Assembly: GCF_001544875.2 (NCBI RefSeq)
Contig: NZ_FCOA02000010.1
Coordinates: 158,795 to 222,794, forward strand
Origin: Caballeronia hypogeia
GTDB lineage: Bacteria > Pseudomonadota > Gammaproteobacteria > Burkholderiales > Burkholderiaceae
Reading direction: 5' to 3'
DNA: 64,000 nt
The notes under the pieces were generated by a model, which ran no database searches, was not told the origin of the DNA, and saw only the letters and a program-made list of their open reading frames with translations. Positions 9,168-21,263 of this stretch are shown one piece after another. The position numbers and the translations under genes were made by a program. How positions within the stretch are numbered: the stretch's first letter is position 1; each line of letters starts with the position of its first letter.

Positions 9168-10202
9168 ATGCAAAGCATCGGTTTGGGATTGGGCAAGGGC
9201 GCGCGGCGCCTGTTCGCGGCGGCGGCGCTGACGGCGGCGAGCTTCGGCATGGTGACGCAGGCGGCGGCGCAGACGTCGTTTCTGAACGTCTCGTATGACC
9301 CGACCCGCGAGCTGTATCAGGACTTCAATCAGGCGTTCGCGAAGAAGTGGAAGGCCGAGACGGGCGAAACCGTCACCTTCAAGCAGTCGCACGGCGGCTC
9401 GGGCGGCCAGGCGCGCGCGGTCCTCGATGGCCTGCAGGCCGACGTCGTCACGCTGGCGCTCGCCTACGACATCGACGCGCTCGCCTCCAAGGGTCTCGTC
9501 AACGCGGACTGGCAGAAGCGCCTGCCGGACAACGCGTCGCCGTACACGTCGACGATCGTGTTCCTCGTGCGTAAGGGCAATCCGAAGCACATCAAGGACT
9601 GGGACGATCTGACGAAGCCGGGCGTGTCGATCGTCACGCCGAATCCCAAGACCTCGGGCGGCGCGCGCTGGAACTATCTCGCGGCGTGGGCGTATGCGCA
9701 GCACAAGCCCGGCGGCAACGAGCAGACCGCGAAGGATTTCGTCACGAAGCTCTACAAAAACGCCGGTGTGCTCGACTCGGGCGCGCGAGGCGCGACGACC
9801 AGCTTCGTGCAGCGCGGGCAGGGCGACGTGCTGATCGCGTGGGAAAACGAGGCGTTCCTGTCACTGAAGGAGTTCGGTCCGGACAAGTTCGAGATCGTGG
9901 TGCCGTCGGTGAGCATTCTGGCCGAGCCGCCGGTGGCGGTCGTGGACAAGGTCGTTGACAAGCACGGCACGCGCAAGCTCGCGGAAGCCTATCTCAAGTA
10001 TCTGTATAGCGACGAAGGCCAGCAGATCGCCGCGCGCAACTTTTATCGTCCGCGTTCGGACAAGGTGCCCGCCGAGCTGACGAAGCAGTTTCCGAAGCTG
10101 AAGCTCTACACCATCGACGATACGTTCGGCGGCTGGACCAAGGCGCAGAAGACGCACTTCGCGGATGGCGGCGTGTTCGACTCGATCTATCAACCGCAAT
10201 AA
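9168..10202 (+). CDS. sbp: Sulfate ABC transporter periplasmic binding protein
   Basis: A 344-aa periplasmic protein that captures sulfate and delivers it to CysTWA. A Sec signal peptide (hydrophobic [15 protein letters not shown], cleavage near AQAAAQ-T, about residue 35) is followed by [16 protein letters not shown], the hallmark of Sbp/Cys[14 protein letters not shown] and [14 protein letters not shown] supply the backbone contacts that hold the anion. It leads the sulfate operon. An 88-base gap to cysT contains a GC hairpin (GCGGCG at 10220-10225 with CGCCGC at 10235-10240) that could stabilise the sbp message or dampen downstream expression. The leader at 9060-9125 is notably AT-rich and is the natural place for CysB binding, though I could not define a site. 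Confidence 0.95.
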   Translation: MQSIGLGLGKGARRLFAAAALTAASFGMVTQAAAQTSFLNVSYDPTRELYQDFNQAFAKKWKAETGETVTFKQSHGGSGGQARAVLDGLQADVVTLALAYDIDALASKGLVNADWQKRLPDNASPYTSTIVFLVRKGNPKHIKDWDDLTKPGVSIVTPNPKTSGGARWNYLAAWAYAQHKPGGNEQTAKDFVTKLYKNAGVLDSGARGATTSFVQRGQGDVLIAWENEAFLSLKEFGPDKFEIVVPSVSILAEPPVAVVDKVVDKHGTRKLAEAYLKYLYSDEGQQIAARNFYRPRSDKVPAELTKQFPKLKLYTIDDTFGGWTKAQKTHFADGGVFDSIYQPQ

Positions 10203-10289
10203 AGACGGCTCACGACGACGCGGCGCGCCAATGACGCCGCGCGTCGCACAAGTGGTGAGCGCCTCCCCGGCGCAAAGGATGAATCAAGG

Positions 10290-11174
10290 ATGACGACCCT
10301 CACATTCAAAAAGCCGAGCGCGTTGCCGGGCTTCGGCCTGACGCTCGGCATCACGGTGGCGTACCTGAGCCTCGTGGTGCTGATTCCGCTCGCGGCGACC
10401 TTCGCGAAAACCGCGACGCTCGACTGGGCGCAGTTCGTGCGCGCGGTGAGCTCGCCGCGCGTGCTCGCGTCTTACCGGCTCACGTTCGGCGCGGCGCTCG
10501 GCGGCGCGCTCATCAACGCGGTGTTCGGCTTTCTCGTCGCGTGGGTGCTGGTGCGCTACACGTTTCCCTTCAAGCGCATCGTCGATGCGATCGTCGATTT
10601 GCCGTTCGCGCTGCCGACCTCGGTCGCGGGCATCTCGCTCGCTGCGGTCTATGCGGGCAACGGCTGGATCGGTCAATATCTCGCGCCGCTCGGGATCAAG
10701 GTCGCGTTCACGCCGCTGGGCGTGCTCGTCGCGCTGACGTTCATCGGCTTGCCGTTCGTCGTGCGCACGGTGCAGCCGGTGCTCGAGGACTTCGAGCGCG
10801 AGCAGGAGGAAGCCGCCGCGTGCCTCGGGGCCACGCGCTGGCTCACGTTCCGCCGCGTCGTGCTGCCTTCGCTGTTGCCCGCGCTGCTCACCGGCTTCGC
10901 GCTCGCGTTCGCGCGTGCACTCGGCGAATACGGCTCGGTCATTTTCATCGCGGGCAATGTGCCGATGAAGTCGGAGATCACGTCGCTGCTCATCATCACG
11001 AAGCTCGAACAGTATGACTACGCAGGCGCGACGGCCCTCGCAGTGGTGATGCTGTGCGTGTCGTTCCTGATGCTGCTGCTGATCAACACGTTGCAATGGT
11101 TCCTGCAGCGGCGCACCAGCAAGACCGGTGCTGCGCCCGTCAATGTCGCGCTGGCCGCGGGAGAAACAGCATGA
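10290..11174 (+). CDS. cysT: Sulfate ABC transporter permease CysT
   Basis: A 294-aa inner-membrane permease (CysT/CysU) with about six membrane helices. The EAA loop that docks on the ATPase reads [21 protein letters not shown], and [21 protein letters not shown] is diagnostic of sulfate/molybdate permeases. It forms a heterodimeric channel with CysW. AAGG lies just before the ATG at 10290. The stop overlaps the cysW start in ATGA, so the two are translationally coupled. Confidence 0.95.
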   Translation: MTTLTFKKPSALPGFGLTLGITVAYLSLVVLIPLAATFAKTATLDWAQFVRAVSSPRVLASYRLTFGAALGGALINAVFGFLVAWVLVRYTFPFKRIVDAIVDLPFALPTSVAGISLAAVYAGNGWIGQYLAPLGIKVAFTPLGVLVALTFIGLPFVVRTVQPVLEDFEREQEEAAACLGATRWLTFRRVVLPSLLPALLTGFALAFARALGEYGSVIFIAGNVPMKSEITSLLIITKLEQYDYAGATALAVVMLCVSFLMLLLINTLQWFLQRRTSKTGAAPVNVALAAGETA

Positions 11175-12067
11175 GCCGAGTTGTTCCGCTGCAAACGACG
11201 ACGCATCGCGACGCGCACAGTCTCAATCCCGTCACCGAGCCGCGCGCCGTGCGCTGGCTTCTGACCGGCATCGCGCTCGCGTTTCTCGCGCTGTTTCTCG
11301 TGGTGCCGCTCGTCGCGGTGTTCGTGCAGGCGTTCGCGAAGGGCATCGACTACTATTTCGAGTCGCTGAAGGACCCGGACGCATGGTCGGCCATCAAGCT
11401 GACGCTTTTGACCGCCGTGATCGCCGTGCCGCTGAACGTGGTGTTCGGGCTGGCGGCCTCGTGGGCCATCGCGAAGTTCGAGTTTCGCGGCAAGGCGCTG
11501 TTGACGACGCTGATCGACCTGCCGTTCTCGGTGTCGCCGGTGATCTCCGGCCTGATCTACGTGCTGATGTTCGGCGCGCAGGGATGGTTCGGCCCGTGGC
11601 TCGCGGCGCACGACGTGCAGATCATCTTCGCGGTGCCGGGCATCGTGCTCGCGACGATCTTCGTGACCTTTCCGTTCGTCGCGCGCGAGCTGATTCCGCT
11701 GATGCAGGCGCAAGGCAACGACGAAGAGGAAGCGGCGCATGTGCTCGGCGCATCGGGCTGGCAGATTTTCCGTCGCGTGACCCTGCCGAACGTGAAGTGG
11801 GGTCTGCTCTACGGCGTGATCCTGTGCAACGCGCGCGCAATGGGCGAGTTCGGCGCGGTCTCCGTGGTCTCGGGCCACATTCGCGGCCAGACCGACACCA
11901 TGCCGCTGCACGTCGAAATTCTCTACAACGAATACAACTTCTCGGCCGCGTTCGCGGTGGCGTCGCTGCTGGCGCTGCTCGCCCTCGTGACGCTTGCGCT
12001 GAAGCTCCTCGCGGAGCGGCGCATGACGCAAGCCGTCACCGAAGCCCGAACCACCGCACAGAATTGA
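11171..12067 (+). CDS. cysW: Sulfate ABC transporter permease CysW
   Basis: The second permease subunit, 298 aa. The start at 11171 overlaps the cysT stop by four bases; the longer open frame upstream lies inside cysT and is not used. A cytoplasmic N-terminus of about 30 residues precedes the first helix ([21 protein letters not shown]). The EAA motif is [22 protein letters not shown], and [16 protein letters not shown] is typical of CysW. The C-terminus ends with a helix and a basic segment. It acts with CysT, CysA and Sbp in sulfate or thiosulfate uptake. Confidence 0.95.
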   Translation: MSRVVPLQTTTHRDAHSLNPVTEPRAVRWLLTGIALAFLALFLVVPLVAVFVQAFAKGIDYYFESLKDPDAWSAIKLTLLTAVIAVPLNVVFGLAASWAIAKFEFRGKALLTTLIDLPFSVSPVISGLIYVLMFGAQGWFGPWLAAHDVQIIFAVPGIVLATIFVTFPFVARELIPLMQAQGNDEEEAAHVLGASGWQIFRRVTLPNVKWGLLYGVILCNARAMGEFGAVSVVSGHIRGQTDTMPLHVEILYNEYNFSAAFAVASLLALLALVTLALKLLAERRMTQAVTEARTTAQN

Positions 12068-12083
12068 AGAGGCCGACAACATC

Positions 12084-13142
12084 ATGAGCATCATCGTTCG
12101 CAATCTGCAGAAGCGCTTCGGCGATTTCACCGCGCTCGACAACGTCACGCTCGACTTTCCGTCGGGCGAACTCGTCGCACTGCTCGGGCCTTCGGGCTGC
12201 GGCAAGACCACGCTCCTGCGCGTGATCGCGGGCCTCGAATTCGCCGATGCGGGCCAGGTCGTGCTGCACGGCGAGGACGTCGCGGCGGTCGGCGCGCGTG
12301 AACGTCAGGTCGGCTTCGTGTTCCAGCATTACGCGCTCTTCCGCCACATGACCGTGTTCGAGAACGTCGCGTTCGGGCTGCGCGTGAAGCCGCGCCGCGA
12401 GCGGCCTTCGGAATCGGTCATCCGCGAGAAGGTGCACGAGTTGCTGAAGCTCGTGCAGCTCGACTGGCTCGCGGAACGCTTTCCGTCGGAACTGTCGGGA
12501 GGACAGCGGCAGCGTATCGCGCTGGCTCGGGCGCTCGCCGTCGAGCCGAAGGTGCTGCTGCTCGACGAGCCGTTCGGCGCGCTCGACGCCAAGGTGCGCA
12601 AGGAACTGCGCAGCTGGCTGCGCCGCCTGCACGACGATCTGCATATCTCGACGCTGTTCGTCACGCACGATCAGGAAGAGGCGCTCGAAGTGGCGGATCG
12701 CATCGTCGTGATGAATCACGGGCGGGTGGAGCAGGTGGGCAGTCCGCAAGACGTGTACGATCATCCGCAGACGTCGTTCGTCTACGAATTCTTGGGTGCC
12801 GCGAACCGGCTGCAAGGCAATGTCGATGCCAGCGGCTTCGTCGCCGATGGCGCCACGAGCCCGATCGCCGCAGTAGCGCATTTCAGCGGCCGCGCGCTCG
12901 CCTATGTGCGCCCGCACGATCTAGCGCTGTATCCTGCGGACGGCGCGCATCGCGATGGCATCGTGGTCGGCGTGCGGCGCGTGGTGACGCTGGGCGGCTC
13001 GGTGCGCGTCGAGCTCGAAGGGCGCACGGGCGGCGTGATCGAGGCGGAACTGGATCGCGAGGCGTGGCGCGCGCTCAGGCTCGATATCGGCGACGGCGTG
13101 ACGGCGGTGCCGCGCGCGCTGCGCGTGTTTCCAGCGCAATGA
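12084..13142 (+). CDS. cysA: Sulfate/thiosulfate import ATP-binding protein
   Basis: A 352-aa ATPase energizing CysTW. Walker A is GPSGCGKTT, the Q-loop is VFQHYALF, the signature is [15 protein letters not shown], Walker B is [12 protein letters not shown] and the switch histidine follows in [11 protein letters not shown]. The C-terminal 110 residues form the regulatory TOBE-like domain ([11 protein letters not shown]), as in E. coli CysA. The gap from cysW is 16 bases, consistent with one operon. Confidence 0.95.
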   Translation: MSIIVRNLQKRFGDFTALDNVTLDFPSGELVALLGPSGCGKTTLLRVIAGLEFADAGQVVLHGEDVAAVGARERQVGFVFQHYALFRHMTVFENVAFGLRVKPRRERPSESVIREKVHELLKLVQLDWLAERFPSELSGGQRQRIALARALAVEPKVLLLDEPFGALDAKVRKELRSWLRRLHDDLHISTLFVTHDQEEALEVADRIVVMNHGRVEQVGSPQDVYDHPQTSFVYEFLGAANRLQGNVDASGFVADGATSPIAAVAHFSGRALAYVRPHDLALYPADGAHRDGIVVGVRRVVTLGGSVRVELEGRTGGVIEAELDREAWRALRLDIGDGVTAVPRALRVFPAQ

Positions 13143-13175
13143 ACTAGAAAAAAATAGCATCACGGAGAGGCTCAC

Positions 13176-14102
13176 ATGAATTTCCAGCAATTGCGCTTCG
13201 TGCGCGAGGCCGTGCGTCAGAACATGAACCTGACGGAGGTCGCCAACGTGCTCTACACGTCGCAGTCGGGCGTGTCGAAGCAGATCAAGGACCTCGAGGA
13301 CGAACTCGGCGTCGATATCTTCATCCGGCGCGGCAAGCGCCTGACCGGTCTCACGGAGCCGGGCAAGGAAGTGCATCAGCTGATCGAGCGCATGCTGCTC
13401 GATGCCGAAAATCTGCGGCGCGTCGCGCGCCAGTTCGCGGATCAGGACAACGGGCATCTGGTGGTCGCGACCACGCACACGCAGGCGCGTTATGCGCTGC
13501 CCAAGGTCATCCGCCAGTTCACGGAGGTGTTTCCGAAAGTGCATCTCGCGCTGCGCCAGGGCAGCCCGCAACAGATCGCGCAGATGATCATCAACGGCGA
13601 GGCGGATATCGGCATTTCGACCGAAGCGCTCGACCGCTATCCGGATATCGTCACGTTCCCGTGCTATTCGTGGCATCACACGGTCGTGGTGCCGAAGGAT
13701 CATCCGCTCGTGGGAATTGAAAACATCACGCTGGAGCAGATCGCCGAATATCCGATCGTCACTTACGACAACGACTTCACCGGCCGCTCGCACGTCGATC
13801 AGGCGTTCGCGAGCGCGGGTGCGATGCCCGATATCGTGCTCACGGCGATCGATGCCGACGTCATCAAGACGTATGTCGAGCTGGGCATGGGTATCGGCAT
13901 CGTCGCGGCGATGGCGTATGACGCGAAGCGCGACAGCGAGCTCGTCGCGCTCGATACGCAGCATCTGTTCGAAGCGAGCACGACGCGCGTCGGCCTGAGG
14001 AAGGGCGCCTTCCTGCGCGCGTATGCATACCGGCTGATCGAGATGTTCGCGCCGCAACTCGACGAGACGCAGATCGCCGCCCAGCTTCGCGAAGCCGCCT
14101 GA
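13176..14102 (+). CDS. cysB: CysB-type LysR regulator of sulfur assimilation
   Basis: A 308-aa LysR-family activator. The helix-turn-helix is LTEVANVLYTSQSGVSKQIK and the effector domain begins near residue 90 (HLVVATTHTQARYALP), with TTHTQARY characteristic of CysB. CysB normally activates sulfate uptake and cysteine synthesis genes in response to N-acetylserine. Its place 33 bases after cysA, on the same strand, suggests that the regulator is cotranscribed with its own targets. GGAGAGG lies upstream of the ATG at 13176. Confidence 0.92.
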   Translation: MNFQQLRFVREAVRQNMNLTEVANVLYTSQSGVSKQIKDLEDELGVDIFIRRGKRLTGLTEPGKEVHQLIERMLLDAENLRRVARQFADQDNGHLVVATTHTQARYALPKVIRQFTEVFPKVHLALRQGSPQQIAQMIINGEADIGISTEALDRYPDIVTFPCYSWHHTVVVPKDHPLVGIENITLEQIAEYPIVTYDNDFTGRSHVDQAFASAGAMPDIVLTAIDADVIKTYVELGMGIGIVAAMAYDAKRDSELVALDTQHLFEASTTRVGLRKGAFLRAYAYRLIEMFAPQLDETQIAAQLREAA

Positions 14103-14145
14103 GCGCGTGTCTTGAAAACATGCCGGCTGATTTACAATCGCCGGC

Positions 14146-15138
14146 ATGAACACATCCTCTCTACCTCGAATCGCCGTGCTCGCGACCGGCGGCACCATTG
14201 CCGGACAGGCGGGCGACGCCTCGAAGACGGCGGGCTACAAGGCGGGCGTCGTCGGCGTCGACAAATTGCTCGATGCCGTGCCCGCGCTCGCATCGGTCGC
14301 GCGCATTCAGGCGGAGCAGATCGCGAGCATCGACAGCAAGGACATGAGCGCCGCGCTGTGGACGACGCTCTCCCGCCGCATCGACGCATTGCTCGCTCAG
14401 GACGATATCGATGGCGTCGTCATCACGCACGGCACCGATACGCTCGAGGAAACCGCCTATCTGCTGCATCTCACGGTGAAGAGCACGAAGCCCGTCGTAC
14501 TGACGGCGGCGATGCGCCCGTCGACCGCGCTTTCCGCTGACGGCCCGTTGAACCTGCTCAATGCCGTGACCGTCGCGGGGTCCGCGAGCGCCAAAGGGCA
14601 GGGCGTGCTCGTCGCGTTCAACAACCAGATACATAGTGCGCGTGATGTCACCAAAACGAGCACCTACGCCGTCGATGCCTTCCGCTCGCCCGAAACCGGC
14701 GTGCTCGGCTTCGTGCAGGACGGACGTGTGGAATTTCAGCGGGGCGTCGTGCGGCCGCATACCGCCGCGAGCGAATTCGCGGTCGTCGATCAATGGCCGA
14801 CGGTCGAGATCGTCACGAGCCACGCGGATGCATCGCGCGTCATGGTCGAGGCGCTCGTCGCGGCGGGCGTGCGCGGTATCGTCGTCGCCGGCACCGGCAA
14901 CGGCTCGATGCACGCGACGCTCACGCAGGCGCTCGCCGATGCGGTGAAGCAGGGGGTGGCCGTGGTGCGCGCGTCGCGCGTGGGATCGGGGCATGTGATG
15001 CGCAACGGCGCGGCATCGGACGATGCGCTCGGCACGGTCAGCGCGGGCACGCTCAATCCGTACAAGGCGCGGGTGCTGCTGATGCTCGCGCTCGCTTCGG
15101 GCGCGCAAGACCTGCAACGCATCTTCGATACGTATTGA
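14146..15138 (+). CDS. L-asparaginase
   Basis: A 330-aa asparaginase that hydrolyses asparagine to aspartate and ammonia. The first catalytic threonine is in LATGGTIAGQ (residues 13-22) and the second, with Asp-Lys support, in VITHGTDTLEETAY. AMRPSTALSADGPLNLLNAV is typical of the type II-like family, but there is no signal peptide, so the enzyme is probably cytoplasmic. GNGSMH and the C-terminal segment SAGTLNPYKARVLLMLAL are conserved. Neighbours give no pathway hint. Expression ends at a clear terminator after the gene. Confidence 0.93.
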   Translation: MNTSSLPRIAVLATGGTIAGQAGDASKTAGYKAGVVGVDKLLDAVPALASVARIQAEQIASIDSKDMSAALWTTLSRRIDALLAQDDIDGVVITHGTDTLEETAYLLHLTVKSTKPVVLTAAMRPSTALSADGPLNLLNAVTVAGSASAKGQGVLVAFNNQIHSARDVTKTSTYAVDAFRSPETGVLGFVQDGRVEFQRGVVRPHTAASEFAVVDQWPTVEIVTSHADASRVMVEALVAAGVRGIVVAGTGNGSMHATLTQALADAVKQGVAVVRASRVGSGHVMRNGAASDDALGTVSAGTLNPYKARVLLMLALASGAQDLQRIFDTY

Positions 15139-15144
15139 AAAGCA

Positions 15145-15172
15145 AAAACGCGAACCGGGGTTCGCGTTTTCT
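15145..15172. terminator. Bidirectional terminator after asparaginase gene
   Basis: An 11-base stem (AAAACGCGAAC at 15145-15155 with GTTCGCGTTTT at 15160-15170) has a tetraloop. It has A-rich and T-rich flanks, and lies between the convergent asparaginase and LysM genes. Confidence 0.88.
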
Positions 15173-15193
15173 TCATTCAGGCCACTGAAACGA

Positions 15194-15688
15194 TCAGGCC
15201 GCCGGCGGAATGCGCAGCACCTGTCCCGGATAAATCTTGTCCGGGCTCTTCAGCATCGGCTTGTTCGCTTCGAAGATCAGATCGTTCTTCGCGCCGCTGC
15301 CGTAATACTTTTCCGCGATCTTCCACAGATTGTCACCCGACACGACGGTGTAGTACTGCGATTCCGGTTCGGTGTTCGGCACGGTCAGTTGGTCGTCCAC
15401 CTTGTCGACGTGCTGCACGTTGCCCGCTGCGACGAGAATCTTCTCCTTGGTTGCCTGATCCGGCGCCTGGCCGGATACGGTCACCGTGTGCGATGCACCG
15501 TCATACTTCACGTCGAGATTGTCCGCGTTGAGGCCCTGCGAACGGATGTAGGTTGCGATAGCTTCGCCCGCTTTCTGGTTCAGCGCGGCGACATCGACGG
15601 GCGCGGCAGCCGGCGCCGCCTGTGCGCTCGGCGTGGCTGCGCCAAAAAGTTTTTCGCCTGCTTCCTTGATAAAGCTGAGGATTCCCAT
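15194..15688 (-). CDS. lysM: BON and LysM domain protein (Kbp/YgaU-like)
   Basis: A 164-aa protein with an N-terminal helix (MGILSFIKEAGEKLFG), a BON domain (about residues 35-100, ending in VDDQLTV) and a C-terminal LysM domain (YYTVVSGDNLWKIAEKYYG to YPGQVLRIPPAA). The order and length match E. coli Kbp/YgaU, a cytoplasmic potassium sensor with no signal peptide. The alanine/proline linker between residues 18 and 32 is longer than in E. coli. A role in potassium or envelope stress is likely by homology, but not proven here. It stands alone between a terminator and a 303-base gap. Confidence 0.9.
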   Translation of the reverse strand: MGILSFIKEAGEKLFGAATPSAQAAPAAAPVDVAALNQKAGEAIATYIRSQGLNADNLDVKYDGASHTVTVSGQAPDQATKEKILVAAGNVQHVDKVDDQLTVPNTEPESQYYTVVSGDNLWKIAEKYYGSGAKNDLIFEANKPMLKSPDKIYPGQVLRIPPAA

Positions 15689-15991
15689 CGTTCGACTCCT
15701 GGATTAACGGTGGTTGTACTGCGGCGCGAAGTGTAGGCAGATTAGTCGCGCCCGCTACCAGATAGTTCTGAGTTTCGACAAAGGGATTTTTAGCACTGCG
15801 CGAGCGGCAGCGATAGAACACATCCTGCAACAATCCGACGCGGACACCCGACGATAAACCGTCTGACCGACCAAGGCTTACCCGGCGCATCGCCAGGTGC
15901 CGCTTCTCGGACCCCACTTGCCGCCCTCAGCCCAGAGCGGCATTTGTCCCGCGTGCCCATACGCGGGACGCCCCACGGTTCAGGTGTCGAC
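15689..15991. other. Intergenic region lysM / glxR
   Basis: Both flanking genes are on the minus strand. The region contains the promoter zone of lysM and the tail of the gcl-hyi-glxR transcript. I see no supported gene and no clear terminator after glxR. Confidence 0.35.
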
Positions 15992-16897
15992 TTACGCGGC
16001 CTTGGCTTGCGCCGGCTCGTCGGCCACCTGGAAGTTGGACATGATTTCGAGCGCACGCACGAGCGCCGAGTGATCCCACGCCTTGCCGCCGTTCGCCGCG
16101 CACACGCTGAACAACTGCTGCGCGCTTGCGGTGTGGGGGAGGGCGAGGCCCATCTTGCGCGCGCCGTCGAGCGCAAGGTTCAGATCCTTTTGATGCAGTT
16201 CGATACGGAAGCCCGGATTGAACGTGCGCTTGGTCATGCGCTCGCCGTGCACTTCGAGAATGCGCGACGAAGCGAAGCCGCCCATCAGCGCTTTACGCAC
16301 GCGCTCCGGATCGGCGCCCGAGCGTGCCGCGAACAGCAGCGCTTCGGCAACAGCCTCGATGTTCAGCGCGACGATGATCTGGTTCGCGACCTTCGTGGTC
16401 TGACCCGCGCCGTTGTCGCCGATCAGCGAGATGTTCTTGCCCATCAATTCGAAAAGCGGCTTGGCGATCTCGAACGACTTCTCCGGGCCGCCGACCATGA
16501 TCGTGAGCGTCGCTTCGCGCGCGCCGACTTCGCCGCCCGAGACCGGCGCGTCGAGATAATCGCAGCCGAGCGCGTTGATCTTCTTCGCGAACTCCTGCGT
16601 CTCCAGCGGCGCGATCGAGCTCATGTCGATCACGAGCTTGCCCTTCGAGAGACCCTTGGCGACGCCGTCATCGGCGAACAGCACATTGGCGACATCGGGC
16701 GTGTCAGGCACCATCGTGATGACGATTTCGCTCGCCTGTGCGACTGCGGTCGAATCCGCGACGACTTGCGTCTGCGCGCGGATATCGTCCGGCACCGGAA
16801 ACTTGCCGTTCACGACGAGCTTGTGGCCGCCCTTGATGAGATTGCGCGCCATGTGCGCGCCCATGATGCCGAGGCCGATGAAACCGATGGTTGCCAT
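15992..16897 (-). CDS. glxR: Tartronate semialdehyde reductase
   Basis: A 301-aa 2-hydroxy-3-oxopropionate reductase that converts tartronate semialdehyde to glycerate with NAD(P)H. The Rossmann motif GFIGLGIMGAHMARNL starts at residue 5. The substrate motif DAPVSGGEVGAREATLTIM and the segment GAGQTTKVANQIIVALN, with the catalytic lysine, identify the beta-hydroxyacid dehydrogenase family. It is the last gene of the gcl-hyi-glxR operon (27 bases after hyi), which turns two glyoxylates into glycerate. Part of its sequence also resembles the short gnd at 3.2 kb, a distant paralogue with a different substrate loop. Confidence 0.94.
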   Translation of the reverse strand: MATIGFIGLGIMGAHMARNLIKGGHKLVVNGKFPVPDDIRAQTQVVADSTAVAQASEIVITMVPDTPDVANVLFADDGVAKGLSKGKLVIDMSSIAPLETQEFAKKINALGCDYLDAPVSGGEVGAREATLTIMVGGPEKSFEIAKPLFELMGKNISLIGDNGAGQTTKVANQIIVALNIEAVAEALLFAARSGADPERVRKALMGGFASSRILEVHGERMTKRTFNPGFRIELHQKDLNLALDGARKMGLALPHTASAQQLFSVCAANGGKAWDHSALVRALEIMSNFQVADEPAQAKAA

Positions 16898-16924
16898 ACT
16901 TCTAGCTCCTCCTGTGTGTCTGGT

Positions 16925-17725
16925 TTAAGCGGTTGCGCGTTGCTTCACGCCGCCGATGCTTTGCAGCCAGCCGAGGCCGGCGTCCGTGCCGTTCAGCGGC
17001 TTGTACTCGCAGCCGATCCATCCCTGATAGCCGATCTCGTCGAGCAGCTTGAACAGGAACGCGTAATTGATTTCGCCCGTGCCCGGCTCGTTGCGGCCCG
17101 GGTTGTCGGCGAGCTGGATATGCGCGATCTGCGGCAGATTCTTTTTGATCGTCGCGGCGAGTTCGCCTTCCATGCGCTGCATGTGATAGATGTCGTACTG
17201 CAGGAACAGGTTGTCCGAGCCGACCGCCTTGATCACATCCAGACCTTCCTTCGAGCGGTTCAGCGCGAAACCCGGAATGTCATACGAGTTGCACGGCTCG
17301 ACCAGCAAGCGGATGTTTTCCTTCTTCAGCGCTTCCGCTGCGAAGCGCAGGTTCTCGATGATCGTCGCGCGCGCCTGATCCGCCGAGACACCCGCCGTCG
17401 GAATGCCGACGAGGCAGTTCAGTTGCGGCACGTTCAACGCCTTCGCATATTCGATCGCGCGCGGCACGCCTTCGCGGAACTCCGCGACGCGATCCGGCAG
17501 GCAGGCAATGCCGCGCTCGCCGGCTTCCCAGTTGCCGGCGGGCAGGTTGTGCAGCACGATCTGCAGATCGTTTTCCTTCAGGCGCTTCTGGATGTCGCTG
17601 ATCGAGAACGCGTAAGGGAACAGGAACTCGACCGCCTTGAAACCCGCGTTCGCCGCAGCCGCGAAGCGGTCGAGGAACGGGACTTCGTTGAACAGCATGG
17701 TCAAATTCGCGGCAAATTTCGGCAT
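16925..17725 (-). CDS. hyi: Hydroxypyruvate isomerase
   Basis: A 266-aa TIM-barrel enzyme that interconverts hydroxypyruvate and tartronate semialdehyde. The N-terminal KFAANLTMLFNEVPFLDRF, the central EPCNSYDIPGF and QYDIYHMQRMEG metal-ligand segments, and the terminal GCEYKPLNGT are typical of Hyi. Position between gcl and glxR supports the assignment. The 72-base gap to gcl is compatible with one transcript. Confidence 0.94.
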   Translation of the reverse strand: MPKFAANLTMLFNEVPFLDRFAAAANAGFKAVEFLFPYAFSISDIQKRLKENDLQIVLHNLPAGNWEAGERGIACLPDRVAEFREGVPRAIEYAKALNVPQLNCLVGIPTAGVSADQARATIIENLRFAAEALKKENIRLLVEPCNSYDIPGFALNRSKEGLDVIKAVGSDNLFLQYDIYHMQRMEGELAATIKKNLPQIAHIQLADNPGRNEPGTGEINYAFLFKLLDEIGYQGWIGCEYKPLNGTDAGLGWLQSIGGVKQRATA

Positions 17726-17797
17726 TGTGCTTTCCTGATGGTCGGTCAGTGAATGGGTGCCGCGCGCCCGTTTCGAACGAACGCGCGGCGGCGATGC

Positions 17798-19573
<1,776 letters not shown>

Positions 19574-19754
19574 GGTTGTCTCCTTCCTGGGGTCTCAATC
19601 CGAAATCGCTGTCTGCATTCAAGCAGGGTTCCGTTGCACTTTATGCCCGTGAAAAAGGTTTGATAAGATCAGCCGGAGTCGCTTTTTCCCAAACAAAAAG
19701 TATCGAATAACGGAGCGACGGGGCTTACGGCCACGCCCGATCAAGGAGACAGAG

Positions 19755-20708
19755 ATGGATCGATTCAAACAGATAGAAACCTTCGTGCGTGTGGCCGAGG
19801 CGGGCAGCCTTGCCGCGGCGGCGCTGGAGGAGGGCGTGTCGCCGGTGATCCTCGGCCGGCGCATCGACGCGCTCGAAAAGCGCCTCGGCGTGAAGCTGAT
19901 GTACCGCTCGACGCGCCGGCTCGTCGTCAGCGAAGAAGGCGCGGCGTTCCTCGACCGCTGCAAGAACCTGCTCGCCGACTGGGATCAGGCCGAAAACGAG
20001 CTGACGGCGGGGCGTCGCGCGGTGGGCGGGCATCTGATCGTATCGGCGCCGGCCGCGTTCGGGCGCATGCACGTGGCGCCGCACGCGCCGCCGTTCGTGC
20101 GCGACAAGCCCGAACTGCAGATGTCGTTCAATCTGACGGATCGCGTAGTCGATCTGGTGCGCGAGGGCTACGACCTGTCGATTCGCATCGGCGGGGCGGT
20201 CGATCCGAACTTCGTCGCGGTGAAGCTGGCGAGCAACCGGCGCGTGGTATGCGGCACGCCGGAGTACTTCAGGAAGCACGGGCGCCCGAAAACGCTCGAA
20301 GACCTGCCGAACCACAATTGCCTCGCCTTCAACCTGCAAGGCGGTCAGAACCGCGGCTGGTATTTTCGGCGCAACGGCAAGGTCGTCACGGTGCGCGTGT
20401 CCGGCAGTCTCGATTGCAACGACGGCGAACTGCTGCACCGCTGGGCATCGGAAGGGCTTGGGCTCGGCTGGCGCTCGACCTGGGAAATCCAGCGGCAACT
20501 CGAATCGGGCGAACTGGAAACCGTGCTCGACGAGTTCGAATTGCCCGATTACGACATCCTCGCGGTCTACCCGCAGCAGCGCTACGTGCCGGCGAGAGTG
20601 CGCTACTTCATTGATTATCTTAAGGAAATCTATACGCAGCCGGGTTACTGGAGCCGCCCGCTGACGCTGCCGGGCGAGCCGCAGCCGGAGCAAGCGCACG
20701 CGCGCTAA
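19755..20708 (+). CDS. LysR-family regulator, divergent from gcl operon
   Basis: A 317-aa LysR regulator. The N-terminal helix-turn-helix ([20 protein letters not shown] to [10 protein letters not shown]) is followed by the effector domain from about residue 90 ([16 protein letters not shown]). GGAG lies upstream of the ATG at 19755. It reads away from gcl across a 181-base intergenic region, the classic layout for a LysR protein that controls the adjacent operon. The effector is probably glyoxylate or a related acid, but this is inference. The last 20 residues are a proline-rich tail. Confidence 0.85.
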   Translation: MDRFKQIETFVRVAEAGSLAAAALEEGVSPVILGRRIDALEKRLGVKLMYRSTRRLVVSEEGAAFLDRCKNLLADWDQAENELTAGRRAVGGHLIVSAPAAFGRMHVAPHAPPFVRDKPELQMSFNLTDRVVDLVREGYDLSIRIGGAVDPNFVAVKLASNRRVVCGTPEYFRKHGRPKTLEDLPNHNCLAFNLQGGQNRGWYFRRNGKVVTVRVSGSLDCNDGELLHRWASEGLGLGWRSTWEIQRQLESGELETVLDEFELPDYDILAVYPQQRYVPARVRYFIDYLKEIYTQPGYWSRPLTLPGEPQPEQAHAR

Positions 20709-20754
20709 CTGCTTGAAATTTCAGCCGAAGTCATTCGGAAATCACCGATTCGGC

Positions 20755-20783
20755 TTGCCCGTGGTGGTAAATCGCGTTATAGT
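20755..20783 (+). promoter_or_regulatory. Probable sigma70 promoter of the rpsF operon
   Basis: TTGCCC at 20755-20760 (4/6 match) and TATAGT at 20778-20783 (5/6 match) are separated by 17 bases. The expected start is near 20790, giving a leader of about 58 bases before rpsF. Confidence 0.65.
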
Positions 20784-20847
20784 CGTGGGCTTCTCACTTG
20801 CCGCACCGGTCCGACGCCCGGGTGGCTTATATCCACAAGGAGTGAAT

Positions 20848-21219
20848 ATGCGTCATTACGAAATCGTCTTCATCGTGCATCCCGATCAAAGCGAGCAAGT
20901 GCCCGCAATGATCGAGCGCTACAAGAGCACGATCACGTCGCACGGTGGCCAGGTCCACCGCATCGAAGACTGGGGCCGTCGCCAGCTGGCCTACATGATC
21001 GAGAAACTCGCGAAGGCTCACTACGTCTGCATGAACATCGAATGCGATCAAGCTACGCTCGAAGAGCTGGAGCACGCGTTCAAGTTCAACGACGCCGTTC
21101 TGCGTCACCTCATCGTCAAGATGAAGAAGGCCGAAACCGGCCCGTCGCCGATGATGAAGGAAGTGCAGCGCGAAGAAGCCAAGAAGGCGGCCAGCCAGCC
21201 GTCCGAAGCGCAGGCTTAA
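20848..21219 (+). CDS. rpsF: 30S ribosomal protein S6
   Basis: Ribosomal protein S6 (123 aa) binds S18 on the platform of the small subunit. The sequence [20 protein letters not shown] starts at 20848, with AAGGAG six bases upstream; the frame is open for 45 codons further upstream, but without homology. [13 protein letters not shown] and the positively charged MKKAE segment are conserved. The C-terminal alanine/glutamate-rich tail is common in this group. It leads rpsF-priB-rpsR-rplI. Confidence 0.98.
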   Translation: MRHYEIVFIVHPDQSEQVPAMIERYKSTITSHGGQVHRIEDWGRRQLAYMIEKLAKAHYVCMNIECDQATLEELEHAFKFNDAVLRHLIVKMKKAETGPSPMMKEVQREEAKKAASQPSEAQA

Positions 21220-21263
21220 GGACAGTTAAATACTGTCAAGCCATCAGGGAACGAACACATTAA

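Noticed and set aside
16925..17725. Sugar phosphate isomerase/epimerase of unknown function
   Set aside because: The family is broad, but the gcl-hyi-glxR context and specific motifs make hydroxypyruvate isomerase the better call.
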